Shown piece after piece: positions 1-8,571 of a DNA stretch of 64,000 bases; the stretch's first letter is position 1; each line of letters opens with the position of its first letter. Location: positions 1 to 64,000 of the forward strand of contig NZ_CBVJ010000095.1 in assembly GCF_000513275.1 (NCBI RefSeq), read 5' to 3'. Source of the DNA: Paenibacillus gorillae (GTDB lineage Bacteria; Bacillota; Bacilli; Paenibacillales; Paenibacillaceae). The translations under genes and the position numbers were made by a program. The notes below the pieces were generated by a model, which worked only from the letters and a program-made list of their open reading frames with translations, did not search any database and was not told the origin of the DNA.

Positions 1-45
1 GCGCGAGGTCTGATCCCGCTGCCGGACTTTTTATTAGGCGAGTAA
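1..45 (+). CDS. possible C-terminal end of an upstream gene
   Basis: Frame 1 is open from the window edge to a TAA at 43-45 and reads ...LIPLPDFLLGE. It is too short to identify and may be chance. No terminator is visible between it and the next gene. Confidence 0.25.
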   Translation, partial: ARGLIPLPDFLLGE

Positions 46-146
46 ACGTTGAATAATGTCGAATTTGCTCAGAATTGGTTCAGCGTTGTTGTATACGATA
101 GATTCGTTTCTGTTTAACAACGACGAGTAGGAGTGGGTTACTTGGC

Positions 147-1199
147 ATGAAAAGAATAACAGCTATACTATTGATTTTGTTAATGCTCACCGGAGCATTT
201 CCGCTGTCCAGCGCTTTAGCGGCACCTGATCCTTCGATAACTACAGGCGGCGAATTCAATAGCGTACAACTCACCGGCGCGAGAGCTATCAGTTACCATG
301 ACGGCTATATCTACGCAGCACAACGAGACAATCCAGGCGGTATTTATCGGGCAGACATTCATACTGGAGTTGTGACTAAAGTGCTGGAGTTAAACAGGAC
401 GATGTCCGTTGCTCTCAATCAAGCGGGAGATTTATTCTATACAGTCGATGATAACAAAGCGGTTATCAAAAAAATTGCTAAAAGCGATCTGACCAGCCTG
501 CCGCTTTCTTCTTCCGCCGCAGCTGCTGTAAGCACAAATTATTATGCAACCAACTTAAGCTATGTTTATGGAATCAGCTTTGATGCAGAGGACAATTTAT
601 ATTTTACCGACTATGCCAGTAAAGGCATTTATAAGTTCACGCCAGGACAAGGCCAAGCAACTAAAATTATAGATCATTTCAGCACGCCTTTATACGGCTT
701 AAGCGTTGATCCTAATGGTACGATTTACATCGTTGGGGAGAATGATCTGCACCTCTACACGGTAAAACCAGACGGTAGTCAAATCACTAAGAAGAGCAGC
801 TCGCCGATTACTTCCCTTAACTCCATTGCTTTTTTACCGAATGGAAAAGCCTACCTTTCTCGCAGCAACAACATCGTGGCAGCCCCGGAATACAACGAAG
901 GCTTAGCCCCAGACACCGAAAAGCCTGTTATGTCACTAAACGGCTCTATGGAACGATTGGTAAAGTACGGAGCCGAAACTGCAGATCCCGGCGCAGCCGT
1001 CACCGATAATGCGGATACGGGTTTAATGACCAGAATCACGCCTATCAAAAACGGCAGCTCTGTAACCGGCATTGACACGACAGTACCAAGCACCTATTAC
1101 AGCCATCATAATGCGGAAGATGCGGCCGGGAACATCGCAGCAGAGGTACTTGCAGAAGCAGCACAAGCTCCTAGTCAAAGGACTGGCGGCATAAATTAA
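147..1199 (+). CDS. secreted beta-propeller protein with C-terminal Ig-like domain
   Basis: The first 25 or so residues form a signal peptide (basic MKR, hydrophobic core, ALA cleavage site). Residues about 35-250 carry NHL/SMP-30-like propeller repeats such as GISFDAEDNLYFTDYASKGIY and GLSVDPNGTIYIV. From DTEKPVMSLNG (about 255) onward the pattern TADPGAAVTDNAD...EDAAGN is typical of the bacterial Ig-like DUF5011 fold found in surface proteins. The ATG follows AGGAGTGGG. No catalytic residues are recognised; a binding or structural role outside the cell is inferred. It stands alone, convergent with the sensor kinase downstream. Confidence 0.75.
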   Translation: MKRITAILLILLMLTGAFPLSSALAAPDPSITTGGEFNSVQLTGARAISYHDGYIYAAQRDNPGGIYRADIHTGVVTKVLELNRTMSVALNQAGDLFYTVDDNKAVIKKIAKSDLTSLPLSSSAAAAVSTNYYATNLSYVYGISFDAEDNLYFTDYASKGIYKFTPGQGQATKIIDHFSTPLYGLSVDPNGTIYIVGENDLHLYTVKPDGSQITKKSSSPITSLNSIAFLPNGKAYLSRSNNIVAAPEYNEGLAPDTEKPVMSLNGSMERLVKYGAETADPGAAVTDNADTGLMTRITPIKNGSSVTGIDTTVPSTYYSHHNAEDAAGNIAAEVLAEAAQAPSQRTGGIN

Positions 1200-1255
1200 A
1201 GCCTCGCCACGAGAAGACGGGAGATGCTTCTTCCCATCCAATCTCGCAGTCGCTT

Positions 1256-4200
1256 TTAATGCCTGAGCGTCACGGGAATCTGGAAGCTGACTGTCGTCCC
1301 TTGCATCGGCTGGCTGGCTACATGCAATTCCTCTCCATACAGCATACGCAGCCTGCGGTTAATATTTTTAAGCCCAACCCTTTCCCCATCTGATAGAGCT
1401 CGTGACAGCCTTTCCTCGTCTACCCCTACCCCGTTATCGGCAACCTCAATGCTAATGAGGCTTTCCGTCTGACGAACCTTTATTGTAACTGTACCGCCAG
1501 GCTCCTTTTTCATAACGCCATGATTAATCGCATTCTCCACTAGCGGCTGAATGCATAACGGAGGTATCCGTACATGCATATCCCCCTCTAGATCAAGCTC
1601 CACCTTTAGTCTCTCATTGAATCTCGCCTTTTCGAGCGTCAAGTAGGATTGTACAAGCTCCAGCTCCTTATCCAAGGAAATCAGACGGTCGCGATTGCGG
1701 AAGTCGAAGCTGCTGCGCAAATACTGGCTTAGCTCGATCAGCAAATCCATTGCTTTATAAGGCTCCGTCGGACAAAAGGCAATAATCGTGTTCAATGCAT
1801 TGTATAAAAAATGAGGCTTGATCTGCGCCTGCAAAAATGCCAGCTCGGACTGTACCGCCATCCGAACCGATTGGCGCAGCTCCAGCAGCGTCCGGACTCT
1901 CGCTTTCAGCTCCCCTGCGTCTACCGGCTTGCTTAAATAATCATTGATACCCGCTTCAAAGCCTGTGCGGATATCATCCGGCCGGCTTCTTGCAGTCAGC
2001 AGAAGGACAGGAAGCTCCGACAGCATAAACCGCTCCCGAATGGCGCGGGACAGCTCCAGCCCCGACATGCCCGGCATCATCCAATCAGTAATGACCAGAT
2101 CATAAGTATGAGCGCCCTTAAGCGACATCAGCGCCTCCTCCGCACCGGTTACCGCAGTAACCTCGTATTGCTCCAGCGTGAGCAAATTAATGAGCACCTG
2201 CAAATTGACCGGATCATCATCGACGACCAGCACCCGAAACCCTTCTTGGCTCCGATTTCGAATAGAGCGGTCTCCCTCTGATCCGTCGTTATTCTGCGCA
2301 AGTCCGGCTTGCTGCGGTATGGCCCCTAGAGCCGTCTCAACCACCTGCTGCAAAATTTCGGGATGCGCCGGAGCTGGCAGCGCTGACAGCTTCGCAACAG
2401 GCAAGGAGAATATAAAGCTTGAGCCTTGACCAAGCCTCGACTCCACCTTGATCCGGCCTCCGTTCAACTCGATCAGCTTCTTCGTAATGCTGAGTCCAAG
2501 CCCCGTTCCCGCATACTCGCGATGAGCGGCGGAGCCCCCCTGATCAAACGCGTTAAAAATCGTCTTCAGACGATCAGCTGCTATGCCGATACCGGTATCC
2601 TCAATCGTTATCGTGATGAAGCCGCCCGCTTCCCTGGCAGAGAGGGTAATTTGTCCTTTGCTTGTAAATTTCGCAGCATTGCCAAGAAGATTGTACAAAA
2701 TTTGTCTCAGCCGGTCCTCATCCGTATCTAGAAGCGGTAATTGCTCCGGCCAATGCTGAACGATCATGATCTGCTTTTTTTTCAGCAAATAAGGAATGAC
2801 CTCCAGTACGGATTGGGCAACAGACGGCAAATGTACCGCACGTCTCTGCAGCTCGATCTCGCCGTTCTTCAGCTTGGAGAAATCCAAAATATCATTAATC
2901 AACAGGGATAGCTGTTTGCCTGTCGTGACGATCATCGCCAAATTGTCCGCATGCTTCTGGCTGCCAACAGCTCCGGCAGCACCCTCCAGCATCGATTGGG
3001 CGATATTGATCATACCATGCAGCGGCGTCCGCAATTCATGTGACGTGTTGGCCATAAATTCATCCTTTAACCCGTCCAGAGTCATCAACCGGCTTGAGAG
3101 CTCTTCAACTGCACGGACGGAGCCCGCGAAGCGCTGGGCAAGCAAAAGTGCTTGCGCTACAACGAATACGAGCATTTCGTAGGGAATAAGCACTTGATCG
3201 TTATAGATGCCAAGCACCTGCAGCACGCTGACTACAATAACAGCCACAATGCTTTGCATGCTCATTAGCATGAACAGGGCGTCCGCTTTACTGCCCCGCA
3301 TTCCTTTGATCATCACATACATCAAAAACAGAAGCATTAAAAATCCGGAGCCAATTAGCTCTAACTCCCATGTGGACAAAGTCATTGTAGGAAGGAATAC
3401 GCCAAACGTCATCAGCAGCGCAGCCAGCGAATGAAAGAACAGCATTGCCTTCTTATGTACAGCTTTAGGATTAAGCGCAGCGGCCGCTAGAAGCAGAAAA
3501 TAGTAGCTGAGTGTTGAAGAGATAAACTGCAGCTTCATCAATATCACATAGGAAAAAGAAGGAATGAGCAAAACAAGCAGCTTCTCGCCATGCGTTAAAA
3601 TATAGAGAAGGACGACAAGGCAGTACAGCCCCAAATACAGCATACCCCGCTCCTGCCGCCTGAACTGGTACAGAATGAGAAAATAAGCAGCCGGTATCAT
3701 AAAACCGGCAATCATAATCGCTTCCTTAAACACCGCATGATCTCGTATGCTTAATATGGAAGCCTGCTCTCCGAAAATAATGGGATAAATCATCCCCCCG
3801 CTGGAATACATCGTATTCGACACTTGGACCAAAATATCGGTCGTTCCCCCTGTTAGCGGGAAAAATCGGGTGTAGGGCACATTCCCCTGCTTGCTCTCTC
3901 GTTCAATTGCAGAAGGGGATCCGCTGGCTCCGATTTCGTGACCGTTTACGAATATGCGGTTGGCCATCCGGATGTTCGAAGTCCGAATGCCGTATATCCC
4001 TGCCTGATCATCACTTAACTTGATTTGGAGACGGTAAGTCGCGTACCCGGTTGCCCGGTTAACCCCCTCAATCTCCTGTAAATAGCCGTTCCATTTGTCC
4101 GGCACCTGAATCATTGTCTGCTCAGCAGACCCGGTTTCCACATTATCTGGCGTGAGAAGCTGGTTCCAATAGAAGGCCCACTCACCTTTCAGTTCGATGC

Positions 4201-4360
4201 TGCCTTCCTGCTCGAAGCTCCAATGGCTTAAATCCAGCAAGCCTTCCCTTGCTTCAACTTTCGTATTGGCACCGGACATCGCAAATTGAACCAGCAAATA
4301 GCCCGGCAAACTAACCGCGAGCAGCATAACCGCTATTTTAATAATCCAGCTTTTGTTCAT
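1256..4360 (-). CDS. hybrid sensor histidine kinase with 7TMR-DISM sensor, receiver and second LytS-type kinase module
   Basis: Membrane signalling protein of 1034 residues. Order of parts: an N-terminal membrane anchor; an extracellular jelly-roll sensor (WSFEQEGSIELKGEWAFYW); seven membrane helices (about 215-415); HisKA with H-box SHELRTPLHG; HATPase with N box NLLGNAAKF and G boxes DTGIGIA and GTGLGLSI; a receiver domain (VLVVDDDP, phospho-acceptor in ITDWMMPG, lysine in LSKPV); then a second kinase unit of LytS type (QIKPHFLYNALN) with its own ATPase (VENAINHG, DNGVGV). A TTG at 4378 extends the frame by six residues, but the ATG at 4360 has a GGGAG site nine bases upstream and is preferred. 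No output regulator is adjacent, so the target is unknown. It is divergent from the TetR gene. Confidence 0.85.
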   Translation of the reverse strand: MNKSWIIKIAVMLLAVSLPGYLLVQFAMSGANTKVEAREGLLDLSHWSFEQEGSIELKGEWAFYWNQLLTPDNVETGSAEQTMIQVPDKWNGYLQEIEGVNRATGYATYRLQIKLSDDQAGIYGIRTSNIRMANRIFVNGHEIGASGSPSAIERESKQGNVPYTRFFPLTGGTTDILVQVSNTMYSSGGMIYPIIFGEQASILSIRDHAVFKEAIMIAGFMIPAAYFLILYQFRRQERGMLYLGLYCLVVLLYILTHGEKLLVLLIPSFSYVILMKLQFISSTLSYYFLLLAAAALNPKAVHKKAMLFFHSLAALLMTFGVFLPTMTLSTWELELIGSGFLMLLFLMYVMIKGMRGSKADALFMLMSMQSIVAVIVVSVLQVLGIYNDQVLIPYEMLVFVVAQALLLAQRFAGSVRAVEELSSRLMTLDGLKDEFMANTSHELRTPLHGMINIAQSMLEGAAGAVGSQKHADNLAMIVTTGKQLSLLINDILDFSKLKNGEIELQRRAVHLPSVAQSVLEVIPYLLKKKQIMIVQHWPEQLPLLDTDEDRLRQILYNLLGNAAKFTSKGQITLSAREAGGFITITIEDTGIGIAADRLKTIFNAFDQGGSAAHREYAGTGLGLSITKKLIELNGGRIKVESRLGQGSSFIFSLPVAKLSALPAPAHPEILQQVVETALGAIPQQAGLAQNNDGSEGDRSIRNRSQEGFRVLVVDDDPVNLQVLINLLTLEQYEVTAVTGAEEALMSLKGAHTYDLVITDWMMPGMSGLELSRAIRERFMLSELPVLLLTARSRPDDIRTGFEAGINDYLSKPVDAGELKARVRTLLELRQSVRMAVQSELAFLQAQIKPHFLYNALNTIIAFCPTEPYKAMDLLIELSQYLRSSFDFRNRDRLISLDKELELVQSYLTLEKARFNERLKVELDLEGDMHVRIPPLCIQPLVENAINHGVMKKEPGGTVTIKVRQTESLISIEVADNGVGVDEERLSRALSDGERVGLKNINRRLRMLYGEELHVASQPMQGTTVSFQIPVTLRH

Positions 4361-4450
4361 CTCTACTAACTCCCGCAATGCAAGATGTCATCATATCTTG
4401 TAATATTGTATCCCAGCCTTATTCGCTAGGGTAGATTTTTCTTTTTGCTA

Positions 4451-4504
4451 TTGTAAAATGAACCGCGTGTCATTATAATTTAAAATGACACGCGGTTCAT
4501 TTTA
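4451..4504 (+). promoter_or_regulatory. sigma-A promoter inside a long palindromic operator (TetR)
   Basis: Two perfect 21-bp inverted arms (4454-4474 and 4484-4504; core ATGAACCGCGTGTCATT) flank a 9-bp AT-rich spacer. A -35 TTGTAA (4451-4456) and a -10 TATAAT (4474-4479) spaced by 17 bp lie within the palindrome, so a repressor bound here would cover the promoter. Autoregulation by the TetR protein just downstream is inferred. Confidence 0.8.
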
Positions 4505-4525
4505 TAGAATAAGGAGGAGATTACT

Positions 4526-5143
4526 TTGTCGCCCCGAATCTCTGATCAGCAAAAAGAGCAGCGAAGACAAGAAATTTTACAAGCTGCCAGGCGGGTTTTT
4601 ATTCAAAAAGGTTACGAGCCTGCTACCTTAAAAGATATCGTGGAAGAAACCGGCATGAGCCGGGGATGGATTTATTTATATTTTCAGACCAAGGAAGAAA
4701 TATTCGAAGCGCTGCTTCAGCAGTCGGACTTCTATTATGAGCAGCATATGGAGGAGCTGCTCACTCGCCATGCTTCAATATGGGATGTCTTAATGGAGAT
4801 CTACTCCCCCCAGCAGATGGAGCCGCTTTTTTCTGTTAAAGAAAGCTTCCTTCCTCCGTTTTACGAATATTTCCTAACCGGATGGCGCGATGCTGCCCGA
4901 AGAGAAAGTTTGACCACACGGTTTGAGCACGGTATTGCAAGGCTCGCAAAATTACTGCAGCTAGGTATTGATCGCGGCGAGTTTACACCCGTTTTGCCTG
5001 TGGATGCCATTGTCCGGCTAATCGCTTCCTTTCAGGAAGGCATTATGATGCATGCGATTGCGGTAGGTCCGGAAATCGCCGATACGAAGCTTCAGCTGAG
5101 TGAGATGCTCAAGTACTTAAAGCAGCTGCTTCAAGTCCGGTAA
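4526..5143 (+). CDS. TetR/AcrR family transcriptional regulator, YfiR-like
   Basis: DNA-binding repressor of 205 residues. The N terminus (MSPRISDQQKEQRRQEILQ) and the HTH (TLKDIVEETGMSRGWIYLYF) resemble B. subtilis YfiR, which sits beside the MFS gene yfiS; the same pair order is seen here. The start is a TTG, eight bases after AAGGAGG. The downstream MFS gene begins 31 bp after its stop with no terminator between, so both probably form one operon. The palindromic operator directly upstream suggests autorepression relieved by a compound that the pump exports. The ligand is unknown. Confidence 0.85.
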   Translation: MSPRISDQQKEQRRQEILQAARRVFIQKGYEPATLKDIVEETGMSRGWIYLYFQTKEEIFEALLQQSDFYYEQHMEELLTRHASIWDVLMEIYSPQQMEPLFSVKESFLPPFYEYFLTGWRDAARRESLTTRFEHGIARLAKLLQLGIDRGEFTPVLPVDAIVRLIASFQEGIMMHAIAVGPEIADTKLQLSEMLKYLKQLLQVR

Positions 5144-5174
5144 GAACATCATACATAGAGGAGGAAATCCGAAT

Positions 5175-6446
5175 ATGATCGCGCTATTTCGCAACCCTAT
5201 CTACTCGAAGCTGTTTGCGGCAAATTTCCTGTCCCAGTTAGGTACCGTCGTTGGAAACATGGCTTTCGCCTACTACTTGGTGGACCGGTTCAGTACGCGC
5301 CCCTCTTTAGCGACAATGGCAGAGCTGATGTATTCCTTGCCTACCCTTGCTGTGTTCTGGATCGTGGGCGTGATCGCAGATTTGATCAACCGGAAATGGA
5401 TTGCTGTCTACAGCGATTGGATTCGTGCAGGTCTGACGCTGCTGCTTCTCTTGTTTGTACACTATGATGTCATCTTTATGTGCTTCCTCATCCTGTTTCT
5501 GCGCAGCGCGGTGTCGAAGTTTTTTGGTCCTGCCGAAATGGGGCTTCTGCAAGGAAGCATTAAGCCGGAGCAATACGTTCAGGCTTCAGGGCTCAATCAG
5601 ATGATTACAGGTATATTCTTGCTGTTTGGCATGAGCTTAGGCGCGACGGCTTATTACTATTTAGGAATTAAAGGCGCAATTATAGTCGACTGCTTCAGCT
5701 TCATCCTTTCTGGCATTCTATTGTCTTTCTGCCAGTTTTCAGAGACAGCGCTTATGCCAAACGGCAAGAAACGGCTCCGTGATTTGCGGTTCGCGATGCT
5801 GATCAAAGATTTTCGGCAAGGGCTGGATTACATCATCAAATTCAAGCTGCTCCTTATGCTCGTCTCCGGCTTCCTGTTCTTCGGCATCATCAACGGCGTA
5901 TTTGCCGTTCTCCCTATCTTTACGATGAAATATAAGCTTAGCCCGGACAACTATATCGTTCATTCCTCGCTCATTACGATTTTTCTGGGCATCGGTTTTT
6001 TAATCGGAAGCATCATTGGGCCAATATTTATTAGACGGTTCTCACGGGCCAATGTGCTGATCGCCGGATTATTTATGTCCAGCATTATCATTATCGCGCT
6101 TGGTACGACGAACGACCTCTGGGCCTACCTGCCGATCGTGCTGCTCGCTGGCATAACGATTGCCCCGGTAAATATAGCGCTCGGAAGCTGGATGCCTGAG
6201 CTCGTTACCCCGCAGAACATCGGGAAAGTCAACGCGCTGATCGAGCCGGTCATGATGCTTGGTCATTCGCTGGCGCTTGGCTTTGTCGCGCTCGCCTTCC
6301 CTGCTTTCATAACGATTACCTGGCTCCATTATATTCTCGGCATATGCACCATCATCGTCAGCACCAGCTATTTGATCGGTTTGCCGCCATTGCTGCGGGT
6401 AAAGGCGCAGGCGGAGGGCGATACCGTCAAGCAGCATTCATCCTAG
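5175..6446 (+). CDS. MFS transporter, YfiS-like
   Basis: Integral membrane protein of 423 residues with about 12 hydrophobic segments and the MFS arrangement of two six-helix halves; the loop after helix 2 (IADLINRKW) is a weak motif A. The N terminus IFLSKLFAANFLSQLG-type pattern (YSKLFAANFLSQLGTVV) is common in the macrolide-efflux/enterobactin-exporter branch of MFS. Start ATG follows GAGGAGG by seven bases. Cotranscription with the TetR gene points to drug or metabolite efflux; the substrate cannot be told from sequence. Confidence 0.82.
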   Translation: MIALFRNPIYSKLFAANFLSQLGTVVGNMAFAYYLVDRFSTRPSLATMAELMYSLPTLAVFWIVGVIADLINRKWIAVYSDWIRAGLTLLLLLFVHYDVIFMCFLILFLRSAVSKFFGPAEMGLLQGSIKPEQYVQASGLNQMITGIFLLFGMSLGATAYYYLGIKGAIIVDCFSFILSGILLSFCQFSETALMPNGKKRLRDLRFAMLIKDFRQGLDYIIKFKLLLMLVSGFLFFGIINGVFAVLPIFTMKYKLSPDNYIVHSSLITIFLGIGFLIGSIIGPIFIRRFSRANVLIAGLFMSSIIIIALGTTNDLWAYLPIVLLAGITIAPVNIALGSWMPELVTPQNIGKVNALIEPVMMLGHSLALGFVALAFPAFITITWLHYILGICTIIVSTSYLIGLPPLLRVKAQAEGDTVKQHSS

Positions 6447-6474
6447 CGTGCATAGGACGGTGTTATCCGTGTTT

Positions 6475-6503
6475 TTGACATTTATATCGTTTCTATATAG
6501 AAT
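6475..6503 (+). promoter_or_regulatory. sigma-A promoter for the GNAT gene
   Basis: TTGACA (6475-6480), 17-bp spacer, TAGAAT (6498-6503); 51 bp upstream of the acetyltransferase start. A near-consensus promoter that makes the acetyltransferase independent of the TetR/MFS operon. Confidence 0.75.
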
Positions 6504-6554
6504 GCTGACATATCGCTTTAAAATCTTCGTATTTACATCGATTGGAGACATCTA

Positions 6555-7094
6555 ATGAGCAATTTCGACATGATTATTACGGACCGTTTATTCATCAGAA
6601 TTCTGGATATGAGAGATAGGGACGCTTTTTTCAGCTACCGTACGATGCCCGAGGTCTATAAATATCAATCTTGGAAGCCGGAAAATCGGGATGATGCGGA
6701 AAATTTTTTAACAGCGAATATGGCCGTTGTGCCGAATACAAGTGATTCATGGCTGCAACTGGCTGTTTGCCTGAAAGATGGCTCTCTTGCCGGCGATGTT
6801 GGCATTCATTTTCTGGAGGACGGCTTCCAAGCGGAGATTGGCTATACGTTCTCACCTGAATATCAAAGAAAAGGCTACGCTGCGGAAGCTGTTAGCGCAG
6901 TGATGGATTATTTGTTTATTCAGCTTAATAAACATAGAATTACAGGGTCAGTCGATCCTGACAACTTGCGGTCGATTAAACTTCTTGAGGGGCTAGGCTT
7001 TAGAAAAGAAGCTCATTTCGTTAAAAGCTATCGAATGAACGACCAGTGGTATGATGATTGCGTCTATGCCATGCTGGCTGACGAGTGGAAGTAA
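6555..7094 (+). CDS. GNAT family N-acetyltransferase (RimJ/RimL type)
   Basis: Cytosolic protein of 179 residues in the Acetyltransf_3 group, which transfers acetyl from acetyl-CoA to an amino group. The start IITDRLFIRILDMRDRDAFFSYR, the core EIGYTFSPEYQRKGYAAEAV (acetyl-CoA pyrophosphate loop QRKGYA) and the C-terminal GSVDPDNLRSIKLLEGLGFRKE are characteristic. RimJ/L relatives acetylate ribosomal protein N termini, but many are acetyltransferases of other amines, so the substrate is open. It has its own promoter and a terminator about 100 bp downstream. Confidence 0.88.
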   Translation: MSNFDMIITDRLFIRILDMRDRDAFFSYRTMPEVYKYQSWKPENRDDAENFLTANMAVVPNTSDSWLQLAVCLKDGSLAGDVGIHFLEDGFQAEIGYTFSPEYQRKGYAAEAVSAVMDYLFIQLNKHRITGSVDPDNLRSIKLLEGLGFRKEAHFVKSYRMNDQWYDDCVYAMLADEWK

Positions 7095-7198
7095 CTGCTG
7101 CTGCGGAAGTATGAAGTATGCAGGAGCAGCCTCAATACCAGGCGGCTCTTCTTATCGAATCGGTTGAATAATATAGCTTAAGTAAATAAGTGAACATT

Positions 7199-7227
7199 AA
7201 AAAAACAGCCAGATTGGCTGTTTTTTT
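7199..7227 (+). terminator. intrinsic terminator
   Basis: Stem AAAACAGCCA/TGGCTGTTTT with loop GAT, followed by a T run. It ends the GNAT transcript. Confidence 0.85.
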
Positions 7228-7234
7228 ACAAATT

Positions 7235-7421
7235 AAAATGTAAAAGTGCAGGCTGCGAGCCGGTTTATCGACGATTTAGCGAGTTCAACCTGCAAAAGTG
7301 CAGGCTGATTCGCTGAAACGGCTTGAACAAGGCCGAATACATGGATTTCAAATGTACTTTTGCATTTTGATAGCGGTTTTGTGGCGTTTCGAGGGTCAAC
7401 CAAATGTATATTTGCATTTTG
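7235..7421. repeat. interspersed repeat, AAAATGCAAAAGTGCA family, copy 1
   Basis: Four related units: two direct (7235-7252 and 7285-7307, core TGCAAAAGTGCAGGCTG) followed by two inverted (7347-7373 and 7400-7421, core TGTACTTTTGCATTTTGAT). Units are spaced about 50 bp apart and separated by partly conserved filler. The same arrangement recurs at 19221-19413 and 39591-39780. The rest of the gap between 7095 and 7629 holds a terminator and a hairpin region only. Confidence 0.8.
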
Positions 7422-7537
7422 TCTCTCACATGGAACAGGGAGCCGGCAGACGAATCAGCACAAACTTCTTTGAAAGCGTTCTATAGTTTGTAATCCAATT
7501 GTAACATTCCACTCAGCTTGGCTTCATCTTGCGCTTC

Positions 7538-7620
7538 TATAATAGACACATGACCCCCCTTTATTATATATTCTCTCTTGCGCCTGCGGCTTCGTGCCGC
7601 AGGCACCTTTGTTTTTATAG
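7538..7620 (+). ncRNA. possible small RNA or long hairpin downstream of the YqkD-like gene
   Basis: A TATAAT (7538-7543) lies about 40 bp before a strong hairpin (GCCTGCGGC 7582-7590, loop TTCGT, GCCGCAGGC 7596-7604) that is followed by TTTGTTTTTA, the layout of a promoter-short RNA-terminator. The -35 region is poor. The whole element is flanked by 12-bp inverted arms (7545-7556 and 7620-7631, 11 of 12 matching), so it may instead be a folded 3' end of the convergent hydrolase mRNA. Confidence 0.35.
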
Positions 7621-7629
7621 GGTCATTTG

Positions 7630-8553
7630 TCATTTCATAGAGCGGTCAATGAAGGGCAGCACATGCTCCCAGAACTTCGAGTCCTGCTCTGAAGCGCTGT
7701 GTCCTTCAGATTGAACGAACAGCGTATCAATCGTGCCGGGAGCGAGCGTATCCTTCAGCTTCTGCAAATCCTGTGCTGGAATAAAACTGTCGCCTAGCGA
7801 GTGAACCATATAGACTGGCGTTTTATGTAGGGCCCCCGCTTCAGATTCCCCAGCATATTGCCGTAATATATCGGGGACATTGGCCTCCCGTACGACGGCG
7901 CGGGGAACTTTGGCGCGAAGCAGCCATATCGCAGGAATGAAATAACCTAGCGGGAAAAACGGCAGTCCCTTAGCCTTGAGCTGCGACCGGACCATCGTAT
8001 CGAAGTGAACCGGCATGGAGTCTGTCACGACAGCCCGCACCTTCATTCCTTGTGCAAGCGATAAAACAGCGCCAAATCCGCCTAACGAGTGGCCTAGCAC
8101 CACGATCCGGTCCGCATCGATTCCAGAAAGACTGCGTACAGCCTGTACCGCTGCAAGCACATCATCACGGAACATAAGAGCCGACGGCGCTTTAATGTCT
8201 TCGCTGTCGCCATGGCTTCTCGCGTCGTATAAGAAAACACCATAGCCCGCTTCATACAAGGGCTTCGCATACCGCAGCACCCTCGAACGATTCGAGCCCC
8301 AGCCGTGAGCAACGATGACCACCGGCAGCGGACGATCCGTATCGGCAGCAGGCAGGCGAATCAGCCATCCGACCAGCTTCGAGCCCGCGTTTTCAAAAGC
8401 AACATCGTCCACGATCAGCCGGGAATCCTCAATTCCCGTCACTTCTTTACGCTTCGGGCTCTGACTCCGTACCCCGATTCTCCATATCCATGCCGCTGCT
8501 GCGCCCGCAATCGCTATTGCGATTCCAGCGCCGATAACTGCCGCTCCCGCCAT
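7630..8553 (-). CDS. alpha/beta hydrolase, YqkD-like
   Basis: Serine hydrolase of 307 residues with an N-terminal membrane anchor (small hydrophobic residues, first 22). The fold is shown by VIVAHGWGSNRSR (oxyanion region), the nucleophile elbow GHSLGGFGA, the acid in HSLGDSFIP and the histidine in SEGHSASE. It is close to the B. subtilis YqkD/BAAT-like group, whose substrates are poorly known. It is 18 bp downstream of the aldolase gene and likely the last gene of the araC-mutY-eda transcript. Confidence 0.82.
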   Translation of the reverse strand: MAGAAVIGAGIAIAIAGAAAAWIWRIGVRSQSPKRKEVTGIEDSRLIVDDVAFENAGSKLVGWLIRLPAADTDRPLPVVIVAHGWGSNRSRVLRYAKPLYEAGYGVFLYDARSHGDSEDIKAPSALMFRDDVLAAVQAVRSLSGIDADRIVVLGHSLGGFGAVLSLAQGMKVRAVVTDSMPVHFDTMVRSQLKAKGLPFFPLGYFIPAIWLLRAKVPRAVVREANVPDILRQYAGESEAGALHKTPVYMVHSLGDSFIPAQDLQKLKDTLAPGTIDTLFVQSEGHSASEQDSKFWEHVLPFIDRSMK

Positions 8554-8571
8554 CGATTGCGCCCTTCTTTC

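Noticed and set aside
7235-7421. CRISPR-like array
   Set aside because: Units are inverted in the second half, vary in sequence, have no constant spacer length and no cas gene is nearby.
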